Origin: CAWDMC01 sp963803295
GTDB taxonomy: Bacteria; Acidobacteriota; Terriglobia; UBA7540
DNA: 64,000 bases
NCBI GenBank assembly: GCA_963803295.1
Contig: CAWDMC010000014.1
Coordinates: 70,423 to 134,422, forward strand
Direction: 5' to 3'
Shown: positions 37,195 to 46,786 of the stretch, piece by piece
How positions within the stretch are numbered: the stretch's first letter is position 1
How the letters are laid out: the number at the start of each line of letters is the position of its first letter
Position numbers and translations under genes: made by a program
The notes under the pieces: model-generated
Told to the model about the DNA's origin: nothing
Databases searched by the model: none
What the model saw: the letters and a program-made list of their open reading frames with translations, nothing else

Positions 37195-37957
37195 TTCGTT
37201 GACCCAGAGACCAAGCTTGGAAAACTACTTCAATTATTTCACCGAAGTGGAGGAGTGCTTCCAGCATTGCCGGGGCACCCCCACACTGCTTTCTCCTGTA
37301 GACTGGGCGCTGATTGAAGCATGGAAGGAGGCTGGCGTTCCGCTCGAGGCTGTGCTGAATGGCGTAGAGCGCACATTCGAAAAATGGGCGAAACGGCCCA
37401 GGCACCTTCGCAAAGTCAATGGCCTCGGATACTGTTCGCAGGAAGTGCTGCATGCGGCCGGAGAACTGCAGGAGGCTCTAACTGCGGGTGATCCCCTTGT
37501 CCGAATCCCAGGAGGACCGAAGCCGGCGGCGAAAGTTAACGCTGCACCATTCTCTGCCGGGGAGGTTGCAACTTACGTGAGTCGCAACGCCGAGGCCGTG
37601 ATGAAGGCCGCAGAGGCGGCGGGCGCAGCCTCCGCGCCAGTTCTTGATGGGGATCTCGCGAAGGCTGCAACCGAGATCAAGCAGATGGCACCTGTGCCGG
37701 AGGCGAATCTGAGTTCTAACGATTTTGAAGACCTTGAAAGGCGTCTGACGGCCCTCGAAGAGAAGATCGAGGCGATGCTGAAGCGGGCGGTGCCGCTCGA
37801 TCTACTCGCGGAATTCCGGCGCGAGGTCGAGCGCAGCATAGTTTCTTACCGCCAGCGCATGACGGGTCCGCAAATCGAATCGCTGGAACGGCAGTATCTG
37901 AAAAAGCGAATGTTTGAGCATTATGGTATTCCGCGGCTCAGCCTGTTTTACCTCTAA
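37172..37957 (+). CDS. Conserved hypothetical protein of the birA-coaX operon
   Basis: 261 residues from a GTG start overlapping the coaX end by 23 bases. The N-terminal third (ENYFNYFTEVEECFQHCRGT, SPVDWALIEAWKEAGVPL, VERTFEKWAKRP) is helical and conserved in Acidobacteriota as far as I recognise. The C-terminal third is a probable coiled coil (DLERRLTALEEKIEAMLKRA). No membrane helix or catalytic motif is seen. The overlap argues for co-translation with coaX. Function unknown. Confidence 0.8.
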   Translation: MVAQPAANSLTQRPSLENYFNYFTEVEECFQHCRGTPTLLSPVDWALIEAWKEAGVPLEAVLNGVERTFEKWAKRPRHLRKVNGLGYCSQEVLHAAGELQEALTAGDPLVRIPGGPKPAAKVNAAPFSAGEVATYVSRNAEAVMKAAEAAGAASAPVLDGDLAKAATEIKQMAPVPEANLSSNDFEDLERRLTALEEKIEAMLKRAVPLDLLAEFRREVERSIVSYRQRMTGPQIESLERQYLKKRMFEHYGIPRLSLFYL

Positions 37958-37970
37958 GCTGGAACGGCGA

Positions 37971-38516
37971 ATGAACAAAGTACTGATCGTGATATTAGGC
38001 TTCGGGCTCGGCATCGGAAGGGCGGTGGGCCAGAAGAAACCGGCGGGTGAGATTCCCGACCCTGCGGCATTGGTCCAGGTACACAATTATTGCGTGGATA
38101 CGAGCAAAATCGCCGGCAGTCAGGCGGCGGAAGTAAAGCGTTTCGTCAAAACGCAAAGCAAAGCCGGGAAGTTGCTGTCGGATTTTCCCTGGACTTTGGC
38201 GGACGATTGCCGCGCAGGCCATGCTGAGGCGGTCGTCAGGATCGAGTTTCCGCTGCTCAACACGCCTGCCATCGAGCTTGGCCGGCCATTGAAGGAAGAT
38301 GCTTCCGATGCGGACCTACTCGAGACCAAGGTCCTGTTCGAGGTTTTCGAGGCGGGCTCGGGGAAGCAGCTTTACAAGCTGCTGGCGGTTCCTCTCGGTG
38401 GCGGCAAGATCCAGACGGCAGGCGCAAATCCCACGGAGCAACGACGCGACGCCATGTACAACGCCTTCTCAATGCTTAGGGAGGACCTGCGATCACTCCT
38501 ACCAGCCTCTCACTGA
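37971..38516 (+). CDS. Exported hypothetical protein
   Basis: 181 residues from ATG 37971, 13 bp after the preceding gene, with GGAACGG upstream. An N-terminal hydrophobic segment, KVLIVILGFGLGIGRAVG, acts as a signal peptide. The mature part with AALVQVHNYCVDTSKIAG and DLLETKVLFEVFEAGSGKQLYKL has alternating strands but no family I can name. It is probably the fourth gene of the birA-coaX transcription unit. Confidence 0.7.
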   Translation: MNKVLIVILGFGLGIGRAVGQKKPAGEIPDPAALVQVHNYCVDTSKIAGSQAAEVKRFVKTQSKAGKLLSDFPWTLADDCRAGHAEAVVRIEFPLLNTPAIELGRPLKEDASDADLLETKVLFEVFEAGSGKQLYKLLAVPLGGGKIQTAGANPTEQRRDAMYNAFSMLREDLRSLLPASH

Positions 38517-38568
38517 TCGCTCACCCGCGACGGCCGCACTGTGACTCGGAATCCAGATTGGAATCAAC

Positions 38569-39903
38569 ATGTCTTTTGAAGTAACGGTGGAGAAACTCGT
38601 CTACGGTGGTGAGGGTCTGGGCTATTCCGGTGGGAAGGTGATCCTGGTTTCGGGCTCATTGCCGGGCGAACGCCTGGAAGTGGAGGAGTTACGCACGGCC
38701 AAGGGTGTGGTCCATGCTCGTTCCTTGCGCCTGATAGAACCGAGTTCGGAACGTATGGAGGCGCCTTGTCCTTTTTTCGGACGATGTGGCGGATGCCAAT
38801 ACCAGCACTTTCGGCCGGAGCAACAGTCAATCACGAAGGGCGAGATCCTGCGGGAGACCTTACTGCGGATCGGCAAAATCGCTTGGGAGCAAGAGATCCC
38901 ATTACACACGGCCAGGCCTTTGGGATACCGGAACCAGGCACAATTCAAAGTGTCGGCTGCTCAAGAGGCGTCTGTCGAAATAGGATTCTACCAGGCCGAA
39001 TCGCACCGCCTCGTTCCCATCAATGCCTGCCTGATCGTTTCGGCGAAGCTCAACGCGATTCTAGCTGAACTGCGGCGTTCAGAATGGTTGGAAAAACTTC
39101 GAGGGGCACAAGAGATCGATCTCATGGCCGATCACAACGATGATTGTGCCATGATGGTGATTCGTGCACAAAAAGAAGGCCCGCTGTCTGACTCAAACGT
39201 AAGGGAAGTGCTTGCCACTGACCTCCTAAGGCAAATGCCCGGACTTCAAACCGCAGCGTTCGACCGAAACGGTCGCTACGAATTCTTTGGCCAGCCGGCC
39301 TTGAGCTACCAGGTGCGCGAGTTTCGTTATCAGGTTAGTCCCGGATCGTTCTTCCAAGCCTCACGATTTCTGCTTCCCGAGCTCGTGAACGCAGCGCTAA
39401 ACACGAATTCGGGCGCTACTGCCAGCGAGCCTCGAACCCCTGACCCCGAACCGCGAGGACTCGCTCTAGACCTGTTCGCCGGTGTAGGACTTTTCACGCT
39501 GCCGCTGGGCCGGCGCTACACGCAGGTAATCGGGGTTGAGGGCAACCCCGGATATGCGGCCGATCTCACGGCGAATGCGCTCCGCTACGATTTCACTAAC
39601 ATCCGCAGCGTGTCATTGCCCGTTTTCGACTTCCTGCGCCGCTTCGCTCAGGGAGCGCCTGACCTGGTGTTGCTGGATCCACCACGGGCCGGTATGGGCT
39701 CTCCCGCCCTCAAGCGACTGACGGATTTGGCTCCCCGCCGCATCCACTACGTGAGCTGCCATCCTCCGACACTGGCACGGGATCTGCACGAATTTCTGGG
39801 TCGCGGTTATCGGCTCGAATCGATCGAGATGTTCGATCTTTTTCCTCAGACCTACCATATTGAATCGGTGGCTCGGCTGGTTCGTGGCGCTTCAGAGGCT
39901 TAA
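38569..39903 (+). CDS. rlmD: Class I SAM-dependent RNA (uracil-C5-)methyltransferase, RlmD/TrmA family
   Basis: 444 residues. An N-terminal TRAM domain (VTVEKLVYGGEGLGYSGGKVI) is followed by the iron-sulfur cysteines CPFFGRCGGCQYQH, a central domain, and a Rossmann methyltransferase domain: LALDLFAGVGLFTLPLG binds SAM and LVLLDPPRAG is motif IV. The nucleophilic Cys is in YVSCHPPTLARDL. It methylates a uracil in 23S rRNA (or tRNA) by the thymidylate-like mechanism. The exact target (RlmD, RlmC or another) is not determined by sequence reading; the Fe-S cluster favours RlmD/RlmC. Full length. Confidence 0.88.
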   Translation: MSFEVTVEKLVYGGEGLGYSGGKVILVSGSLPGERLEVEELRTAKGVVHARSLRLIEPSSERMEAPCPFFGRCGGCQYQHFRPEQQSITKGEILRETLLRIGKIAWEQEIPLHTARPLGYRNQAQFKVSAAQEASVEIGFYQAESHRLVPINACLIVSAKLNAILAELRRSEWLEKLRGAQEIDLMADHNDDCAMMVIRAQKEGPLSDSNVREVLATDLLRQMPGLQTAAFDRNGRYEFFGQPALSYQVREFRYQVSPGSFFQASRFLLPELVNAALNTNSGATASEPRTPDPEPRGLALDLFAGVGLFTLPLGRRYTQVIGVEGNPGYAADLTANALRYDFTNIRSVSLPVFDFLRRFAQGAPDLVLLDPPRAGMGSPALKRLTDLAPRRIHYVSCHPPTLARDLHEFLGRGYRLESIEMFDLFPQTYHIESVARLVRGASEA

Positions 39904-40089
39904 CCGCAGGATTTGCGTTACGGCCTGGAGAGCCACGGGAGCGCTAAATTAAAGACCATGGTTACTATGAGATAACGGCTAGCCCGGAAAAACTACTGGC
40001 CTCGTGAGCGGCTATTGCTATTCTGCCTGTTTGCGAGCCTCAAGATCGCCGCCGTGAAAACCTCGCTCGCACTTGAAGAATCCATCTAA

Positions 40090-42921
40090 ATGCCGTTCTC
40101 CAGGAGTCCTCTCCTCATTCTCGCCGCCTGTTTCGCCTTGGGAATCGCCTTGGCGCGCGCGGGGGGTGCCTACAGCACTATTCCCTACCTGCTGGTCGCG
40201 GCCAGTGCCTGCTTGCTCGCGGGGCTCTTGCTTCTTCGGCGAGTTCCTGCCGCAACGGTTGGACCCATCCCTTTCAGTACTCCCGATCGAACTCCCATGG
40301 GCGATGGCGATCTTGTGCCGACGAGCGCCAAGTCCTTTGATCGGCCACGACTGGCGTCCGGATTGATAGTGTTGGCCGGATTCGTTTTCGCCGGTGCGGC
40401 AGCGTCGCTATTGTTCGCACTCCGTTTCCCTCCCCATCATGCCAGCCATCTGCAGTCTTTTGGTTTAGATCTGAAGAAGCCGGTCTGGATCGAGGGTAAG
40501 TTGATTTCTAGTCCGGTGCGAGCCTCGGGCGGGAGCCTGCAGTTTGATCTTGCCGCTAGTGCAGTTTCGCAATTCGAAGAACCACGCGAAAAGCGCCGAC
40601 GACTCACGGGAAAACTCCGCCTCTGGATGCGAAATCCCACCGACGCTGAGTCTTTCGCCGCGCTCGATGCGCTGCACCTTCATTACGGCGATGCAATCCG
40701 CGCTCGAGTGGATTTGCGCCGTCCGCGAGTGTACCGAAATCCTGGCGGATTCGATTATTGGCGCTGGCTGGAATCCTACATGGACGTCAGTTGGGAGGGC
40801 TCGATTCCTTCTAGCGCGCAGGTCAAAAGGCTGGCTCCGCTCGCGAGTGGTAGCCGCTCCCGCTGGCTCGAGCCCGTCGGCCAGTTGATCAGCCGGGTGC
40901 GGCAGCATTTGCTTCTGACCATCGACCGGCTCTACCCTCCGTGGACAGCTAAAGGTCGTGACGGCGCGGTGCTCAAGGCGGTGCTGCTGGGCGATCGATC
41001 AGCGCTTGATTCCGATACCATCGAAAGCTTCCGGAAGGCCGGCCTTTACCACCTGCTGGTCATCGCCGGATTGCACGTCGGGCTGCTGGCTCTTCTGCTC
41101 ACATCACTGCTTCGCTGGTTGCGGATCCGGGAGTCCTGGAGAGCGGCCGTGGTCCTTGTCATGCTGCTTGGGTACGCGTCGCTCGTGGAACAGCGAGCGC
41201 CAACTCTTCGCGCCACCCTGATGATCGCTGCTTATCTCACAGCACGGCTGCTTAGCCGCGAGCGGGCCGCACTAAACGCGATTGGGCTCGCCGCCCTGGT
41301 TTTGCTCCTGACCAGGCCGGCGTGGCTGTTCGAGGCAGGCTTCGAGCTTTCTTTCGCTGCCGCCTTGCTGATCGCTGCGGTCGCAGTTCCCATCCTGGCG
41401 CGCACGACGGAGCCTTACCGCCGGGCCTTGGGTCACCTTGAAGATGTGGAACTCGACGTCGTCATTCCACCGAAGGCTGCACAGTTCCGGATCACTCTAC
41501 GATCCGTTATCTCCCTGCTGCAGGGTGGGCCTCTCCTTCGTGGTCACGTTGCCGTGGCACAACTCCTGGTGCTCTTGCCTGCCCGGCTCGCGATTTGGGC
41601 TGCCGAAATGATGCTATTCTCCGCCATCCTTCAGCTTGGTTTGCTGCTGCCTATGGCCGAGACCTTTCATCGCGTGAGCCTCGCTGGGGTCGGCCTTAAC
41701 GCTCTCGCCATTCCGGTGATGACGGCGTTGCTGGCCCTGGCCATTCCCACGGTCCTCTTAGGGGTCGTCTCGACGGGACTCGCTGCCCTACCGGCGCGTG
41801 CCCTCCACCTGATGATGCAGTCCCTGTTTGCACTGACGGACCTGCCCAACTTGCCGCATCTGCTCTCCTTCCGCGTGGCCGAGCCACCGGCTTGGGTGGC
41901 CTGGGCGTTTGCCTTGACCCTGGTAGCGACGGGATGCCTCCTAGCGCGCCGAGGCTTCCGATGGGAGAAGGCGTTGCTGTCGGCGGCCTTCGCGATGGCG
42001 TCGATCTTCGGTTTACTGATTGCGCTCGATCCCTTCCCGCCGCGCTTACCGCGAGGCGAGTTTGAAGTCACCGCGCTCGACTGCGGCGACGGCCAGGCAC
42101 TGTTCGTGGTCATGCCGGACGGCCGCACTGTCCTGGTCGATGCGGGGGGAGGCCGGACCACCTCACGGAGTATGACCGGTGCTTTCCGTTTGCGGCGCTG
42201 GGATCCCGGCGAGGAAATAGTCTCGCCCTACCTATGGTCGCGAGGCGTGAAGCGCGTGGACCTTCTGGTGCTGGCGGGGGCGCGACGGGAGCACCTCGGC
42301 GGGCTCGAAGCCATTCTCGACAATTTCGCTGTCGGCGAGTTGTGGACTTCCGCGGCCGTCAAGGGCACGATGAGTGAGGAGCACGAGCATCTGTTCGAAA
42401 TGGCCCGCCGACGAGGCGTGGCGCGGCGCGAGCTGGCTGCAGGTGACACGATCGACCTGGGCGACAATCACATCGCGGTGTTCTGGCCACCCCGTTCGCT
42501 GCCAGATCCCGATCCCGGCGCCCGTGGGTCCCGCAGTTCGGCGTATAACGCCTGGCTCAATGCCAATACTCTTGTGCTGCGCATCTCCGCAGAGCAGGCC
42601 AGTTTATTGCTTCCCGGCGATACAACCGAAAAGGTGCAACGACAATTAGCCGGATCGTTGCCGGACCTGGCGAGCACGGTGTTGGGACCGGCGCGGCGGA
42701 GCGCAGATTCGGCATTTAACGACGAATTCCTCGATCGGGTCATGCCCCTTGTGGCGATCTGGTCGGCGCCAAGCGGAGCTGATGCCGACAGCGCCTTCGA
42801 GCATCGCCTTCTCGACGCAGGAGTGCATGTCTATCGAACTGATCTGGAGGGCGCGGTAACGGTTGAGGTGAACGGGTCGGCGTTGAGGGTTCGCTGTTAC
42901 GCCAATCCGCTCTGCCACTGA
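40090..42921 (+). CDS. comEC: ComEC/Rec2 competence protein with degenerate metallo-beta-lactamase domain
   Basis: 943 residues, full length for the family. N-terminal membrane helices and an OB-like soluble domain come first, then the competence domain (KAVLLGDRSALDSDTIESFR, AGLYHLLVIAGLHVGLLALLL, VEQRAPTLRATLM), then a C-terminal metallo-beta-lactamase domain from about residue 655 (FEVTALDCGDGQALFVVMP). ComEC forms the inner-membrane channel for DNA uptake. The usual HxHxDH zinc motif reads GARREHLGG here and the HHGS-type motif is lost (GPARRS), while LLLPGD remains. So the putative nuclease site is probably inactive. No other competence gene is in the window. Confidence 0.92.
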   Translation: MPFSRSPLLILAACFALGIALARAGGAYSTIPYLLVAASACLLAGLLLLRRVPAATVGPIPFSTPDRTPMGDGDLVPTSAKSFDRPRLASGLIVLAGFVFAGAAASLLFALRFPPHHASHLQSFGLDLKKPVWIEGKLISSPVRASGGSLQFDLAASAVSQFEEPREKRRRLTGKLRLWMRNPTDAESFAALDALHLHYGDAIRARVDLRRPRVYRNPGGFDYWRWLESYMDVSWEGSIPSSAQVKRLAPLASGSRSRWLEPVGQLISRVRQHLLLTIDRLYPPWTAKGRDGAVLKAVLLGDRSALDSDTIESFRKAGLYHLLVIAGLHVGLLALLLTSLLRWLRIRESWRAAVVLVMLLGYASLVEQRAPTLRATLMIAAYLTARLLSRERAALNAIGLAALVLLLTRPAWLFEAGFELSFAAALLIAAVAVPILARTTEPYRRALGHLEDVELDVVIPPKAAQFRITLRSVISLLQGGPLLRGHVAVAQLLVLLPARLAIWAAEMMLFSAILQLGLLLPMAETFHRVSLAGVGLNALAIPVMTALLALAIPTVLLGVVSTGLAALPARALHLMMQSLFALTDLPNLPHLLSFRVAEPPAWVAWAFALTLVATGCLLARRGFRWEKALLSAAFAMASIFGLLIALDPFPPRLPRGEFEVTALDCGDGQALFVVMPDGRTVLVDAGGGRTTSRSMTGAFRLRRWDPGEEIVSPYLWSRGVKRVDLLVLAGARREHLGGLEAILDNFAVGELWTSAAVKGTMSEEHEHLFEMARRRGVARRELAAGDTIDLGDNHIAVFWPPRSLPDPDPGARGSRSSAYNAWLNANTLVLRISAEQASLLLPGDTTEKVQRQLAGSLPDLASTVLGPARRSADSAFNDEFLDRVMPLVAIWSAPSGADADSAFEHRLLDAGVHVYRTDLEGAVTVEVNGSALRVRCYANPLCH

Positions 42922-42995
42922 GGCGCATTCTTGAAGCGGGACGTGTGGACGCGCGTTCTGAACGCCGATAATCGGGGCCGATCAAGGGACAGGCA

Positions 42996-44684
42996 TCAGG
43001 TCTGAAAGACGCCCGTCTTCAATTCTCTGACCTCCGGGTTCAGCGCCGCGGCTTCGAGCGCCCACACCAGTGCCTGGCGCGTCTCCACCGGATCGATAAT
43101 CGCGTCCACCCAAAGCCGCGCGGCACCATAGCGCGGATCCGACTGGTGCTCATAGGTGGCCCGCACCGATTCATAAAGCTCTTTCTTGTCCACCTCGCTG
43201 AGTTTCTTGCCCTGGCGCTCAAGTTGCCGGATCTTGATCTCCACCAGCGTTCCGGCCGCCGATTCACCACTCATTACGGCGTATCGAGCCGTGGGCCAGG
43301 AGAAGATGAATCGCGGATCATAGGCCTTGCCGCACATGGCATAGTGGCCCGCACCGAAGCTGCCGCCCAGGATCACGGTGATCTTCGGCACGACACTATT
43401 TGATACGGCGTTCACCATCTTGGCCCCGGCCCGGATGATCCCCGTCCACTCGGCCTCCTTGCCCACCATGAATCCATTCACGTCGTGCAGGAAGACCAGA
43501 GGGACCAGATTCTGATTGCAGTCGAGAATGAATCGGGCCGCCTTCTCGGCCGACTCTGTGTAGATCACCCCGCCAAAGTGGATGCGCTTCTCACCTGTGC
43601 CGTGCGCCATGACTTGAACGTGTTTCTTCTGATTGGCGACAATGCCCACCGCCCAGCCGCCGATGCGGGCATACCCACACAGCACCGTCTGGCCGTACGT
43701 GGGCCGGTATTCGTCGAAGGCCGAGGCGTCCACCAGGCGGGCAATGATCTCCCGCATGTCGTACTGCCTGGCCGGGTCTGACGAGAAGATCCCGTACAGA
43801 TCCTCGGCGGCATAAGCGGGCGGACGGGGGGGCTGATGATCGAAACGCGGCGGCGGCGGGTGTCCGGCTTTGTCAATCAGAGCCCGAATCCGTTCAATAC
43901 AGGCCTCATCATTGGGCTCGCGGAAATCCACGGTGCCACTCACTTCAGCGTGCATCCTGGCGCCGCCAAGTTCTTCCGCCGAAACCTTCTGCCCGATGGC
44001 CGCCTGCACCAGCGCCGGACCGGCGAGAAAAAGCCCGCTGCCCTCAGTCATTAACACGTGATCGCACATGACCGGCAGGTAGGCGCCACCCGCCACGCAC
44101 ATCCCCATAATCGCGGTGATCTGTGAGATGCCCTGAGCACTCATCACCGCGTTGTTGCGAAAGACGCGCCCAAAGTCGTCGGTATCGGGGAAGACATCCT
44201 CCTGTAGGGGCAAGAAGATGCCGGCCGAGTCCACCAGATAAACGGTAGGAAGGCGGTTCTCGATGGCGATGTTCTGGGCCCGGATCACCTTCTTGGCGGT
44301 GAGGGGAAAGAAAGCGCCGGCTTTGACAGAAGCATCGTTGGCCACCACCATCACCAGGCGTCCCTGGATGCGAGCCAGCCCCGTGATAACACCCGCGGCA
44401 GGCGCTCCGCCCCATTCTTCGTACATTTCGTATGCCGAATAGAGTCCGAGTTCAAAGAATTCGCTGTCGGGATCGATGAGCCGGACAATGCGTTCGCGTG
44501 CTGTGAGACGACCCTTCTTATGCTGCGACTCGATAGCGTCGGGTCCACCTCCCTCGCGGATCTTCTCTTCTTCGGTCTTGATCTCGGAGAGCAAGTCGAT
44601 CAGACACCGGGTGTTTTTTTGAAAGTCCGGGGATTCACGGTTGACGTGCGTCTCAAGAACCGGGCCCGACATAGGCTTCGACAA
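42996..44684 (-). CDS. Acyl-CoA carboxylase carboxyltransferase subunit
   Basis: 562 residues of the biotin-dependent carboxyltransferase family (methylcrotonyl-, propionyl- or geranyl-CoA carboxylase beta). GRLTARERIVRLIDPDSEFFELG, PAAGVITGLARIQG, AGGAYLPVMCDHVLMTEGSGLFLAGP and FGGVIYTESAEKAARF are family blocks, with the second half carrying VVPKITVILGGSFGAGHYAMCG and FSWPTARYAVMSGESAAGTL. The protein transfers CO2 from carboxybiotin to an acyl-CoA. Start ATG 44684 or 44672. No biotin carboxylase/carrier alpha gene is adjacent; an IS remnant lies directly upstream. Methylcrotonyl-CoA carboxylase is the best guess by resemblance. Confidence 0.9.
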   Translation of the reverse strand: MSKPMSGPVLETHVNRESPDFQKNTRCLIDLLSEIKTEEEKIREGGGPDAIESQHKKGRLTARERIVRLIDPDSEFFELGLYSAYEMYEEWGGAPAAGVITGLARIQGRLVMVVANDASVKAGAFFPLTAKKVIRAQNIAIENRLPTVYLVDSAGIFLPLQEDVFPDTDDFGRVFRNNAVMSAQGISQITAIMGMCVAGGAYLPVMCDHVLMTEGSGLFLAGPALVQAAIGQKVSAEELGGARMHAEVSGTVDFREPNDEACIERIRALIDKAGHPPPPRFDHQPPRPPAYAAEDLYGIFSSDPARQYDMREIIARLVDASAFDEYRPTYGQTVLCGYARIGGWAVGIVANQKKHVQVMAHGTGEKRIHFGGVIYTESAEKAARFILDCNQNLVPLVFLHDVNGFMVGKEAEWTGIIRAGAKMVNAVSNSVVPKITVILGGSFGAGHYAMCGKAYDPRFIFSWPTARYAVMSGESAAGTLVEIKIRQLERQGKKLSEVDKKELYESVRATYEHQSDPRYGAARLWVDAIIDPVETRQALVWALEAAALNPEVRELKTGVFQT

Positions 44685-44855
44685 GACGGTGACCTCGCGG
44701 CTGAAATGGGGTTTGGCACCTGGAAGCTACAAGATATCACAGGGCTGTACGATCATGGATATATCGGGCCTTCTCGGGCCAGGGCGGATCGCAAAGGCTA
44801 GTCCTGGCGGCATGCTGCCCAATTAAAGGCGATTAGCCTGGCCTGTCAAGCAATC

Positions 44856-46330
44856 TAAAAATGTAACTTTTGGATATATCGTCGCGCAATCTAACTAAGA
44901 TTGTAACTTTTGAACTATAGTTTTCTGTTACTCCAAGTGAGAGAGAGAACAGTAGTAGTACCGCCGCTGCTTTCAACGGACAGTTCGGCCTCCGACCAGC
45001 AACGGGCGGCGCTGCCCTTTTCGGGAAGGCTCTCGGGTTCGCCGCTGGCGTCCGGAGCCGGCAGCCGCCGCACCGAGGGGCTGGCCTGCGCCGTGGGCGT
45101 GAGGCGTCGCGGCACGGAGCCCTCGTGGCTGAGCCGAAAGATCCCTTCCAGCTTCGTCTGGATCGCGCTGGAGAGCTGAAAAGGATCGAGCCGCTGGCGC
45201 TGGCCTCGCAGCTCCGCCAGGCGCTCCCGATCAACAACGGAAGAATCCAGCACTCTCTGCCACGGGGTGCGTGGGGCCTGGTAAGGCCGCCGCAGGCGCG
45301 AGCCGATGCGCTCTTTCTTCTCCAGCTTCACCGAGGGCAGGAAAAGATTTTGAAACAGCCGCAGCTCCTTCTCGTAGAGCTCGTTCATCGCCTCCCGCGC
45401 TGCCGCACTGTCGTAGCGCACCTAACCGAGCAGGCGCCGCACGTGGGTCTGGTTTTTCTGCTCGATGTGGGCATTGTTATCTTTCTTGTAGGCCGCCCGC
45501 GGGTGAATTGAATGGCACGCACTCGGCAATAGCGGCAGAGATGAGCATTGATGAACTCCGAGCCGTTATCGGAATCGATGCCCCGCAAGGGGAAGGGCAA
45601 AGCCTGGCGGATTTCCTCCAGCGCCTTGGCCACCGCCTCCTGGCTCTTGCCCAGCACCGCCCGCGTTTCCGTCCAGCCCGTGTGGATATCGGTCAGGTTG
45701 AGCGAGTAGCAGAAGTCCCCCGCCCCCGCGTTGCCCGCATGCGCTACCAAGTCAATCTCGGCGAAGCCCGGCACTTGCACATCCCACTGATCGGTCTTCA
45801 CCGGGATATGGTGCTTCAGCAAACTCCCCGGCTTGGTGCGGCCGTAGAGCTGACGCCGCAACTTCCTTTTGTAAGGACGCAAGCGCTGGTCCAGGGTGCG
45901 GGCGCTGATTTGCAGCAACGCTTGCTCTCGCTCCCGCGACAACCGGAAGCGGGTGCGAATCCTGGGCATCCACTCCGGCAGCAGCGCTTTCAGCCGTGCC
46001 TACCAAGGATAATTCGCCGCTTCCCAGACCGCCTTCACCACCGCCAGCAGTTGCAGCCCGTAGGTCAGCACCCGGCGCCGACGCTTTCTCCCCGGCTTCG
46101 CTACTGGCGCCGGCCCATTCAGAATGCGAATGGCGTACTTGCGGTTGTACCCACAGTTGGCACAAAACTCGTCCAGGACCCGTTGCCTCTCCGCCCCACT
46201 CGCTCGCTGGTAACGAGGATATATCTGCTGCCAATATTCCCTTCTCGAAGCACAACTCATAACGTAACCCTTGTCCATGACGGGTTACATTCTCGAATTG
46301 TGCGACGATACCCAACGGGTAACATTTTAC
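44856..46330 (-). mobile_element. Insertion sequence remnant with related terminal repeats
   Basis: About 1.47 kb bounded by imperfect inverted ends: ATGTAACTTTTGGATATATC at 44861 on the left resembles the reverse complement of the right end (ATGTTACCCGTTGGGTATCG). Both ends share a following TCGTCGC-CAAT block and a second inner GTAAC. The element carries a dead rve-type transposase. No target duplication was found by eye. Confidence 0.75.
44915..46278 (-). pseudogene. DDE (rve-domain) transposase, inactivated
   Basis: The product would be about 450 residues. The N-terminal part (REYWQQIYPRYQRASGAERQ, DEFCANCGYNRKYAIRILNG) ends at an in-frame TAG at 46002. The same frame resumes with ARLKALLPEWMPRI and the catalytic core: VQVPGFAEIDLVAHAGN with the first Asp, LNLTDIHTGW and GIDSDNGSEFINAH with the second Asp. 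A one-base shift near 45490 leads to a frame with YKKDNNAHIEQKN, which holds the catalytic Glu; then a TAG at 45424, then MRYDSAAAREAMNELYEKEL. Two amber codons and one frameshift mark it as dead. It resembles transposases related to IS481/ISNCY. Confidence 0.85.
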
Positions 46331-46403
46331 GCTGCGCGATTCTGGCGGCCAGCGATTTGGTTAGTGCTATCCTGGGTGAAGCGCGGAGGGTTGAAGAGAA
46401 GAG

Positions 46404-46769
46404 GTGAAGCGAGTGAAAACTGAAGACAAGACCGCTGAACTCGTTAGTGGGCTAATCCGTGCGACAGAGGAGGGACAGGTCAACTGGCATCCCACCGCGA
46501 GGATCGATGAATTTACCTGCTCGCTACAGGGTCGTTTCACCATCCTTTTAAGCAAGGATAAGGGGGAGATTTCCCTTCGTATGCTGGACACGGATGACCG
46601 TGAGCTGCTTAGCATCTCCGAATCCAGAGCCCGAATGTTGGGCCTTCCTTGGCCCTCTGGCCAACTGAAAGTAGATGTCTGGTCCGCCTTCTTCGACGTT
46701 GTACGGCGTAATGCCCTGCACGTAGACCAGGCTATAGACGAAGTTCTCAGGGGTCTCAAACGGGCTTGA
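46404..46769 (+). CDS. Hypothetical protein
   Basis: 121 residues, soluble, with LQGRFTILLSKDKGEISLRM and VWSAFFDVVRRNALHVDQAIDEVL. The start ATG or GTG near 46404 has GAGAAGAGGTG upstream. No family is recognised. It lies between the IS remnant and the CoA-transferase gene, with which it overlaps only if a longer transferase start is used. Confidence 0.6.
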   Translation: MKRVKTEDKTAELVSGLIRATEEGQVNWHPTARIDEFTCSLQGRFTILLSKDKGEISLRMLDTDDRELLSISESRARMLGLPWPSGQLKVDVWSAFFDVVRRNALHVDQAIDEVLRGLKRA

Positions 46770-46786
46770 AAGTTTCCTGGCATCTA

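Noticed and set aside
44915..46278. TAG codons in the IS transposase, the second maturase and marR as evidence of amber recoding
   Set aside because: They sit at unrelated residues (Ser, Trp, Lys) in genes that also have frameshifts or truncations, and intact genes end in TAG normally (for example PadR-independent genes such as DoxX). Ordinary decay explains them.
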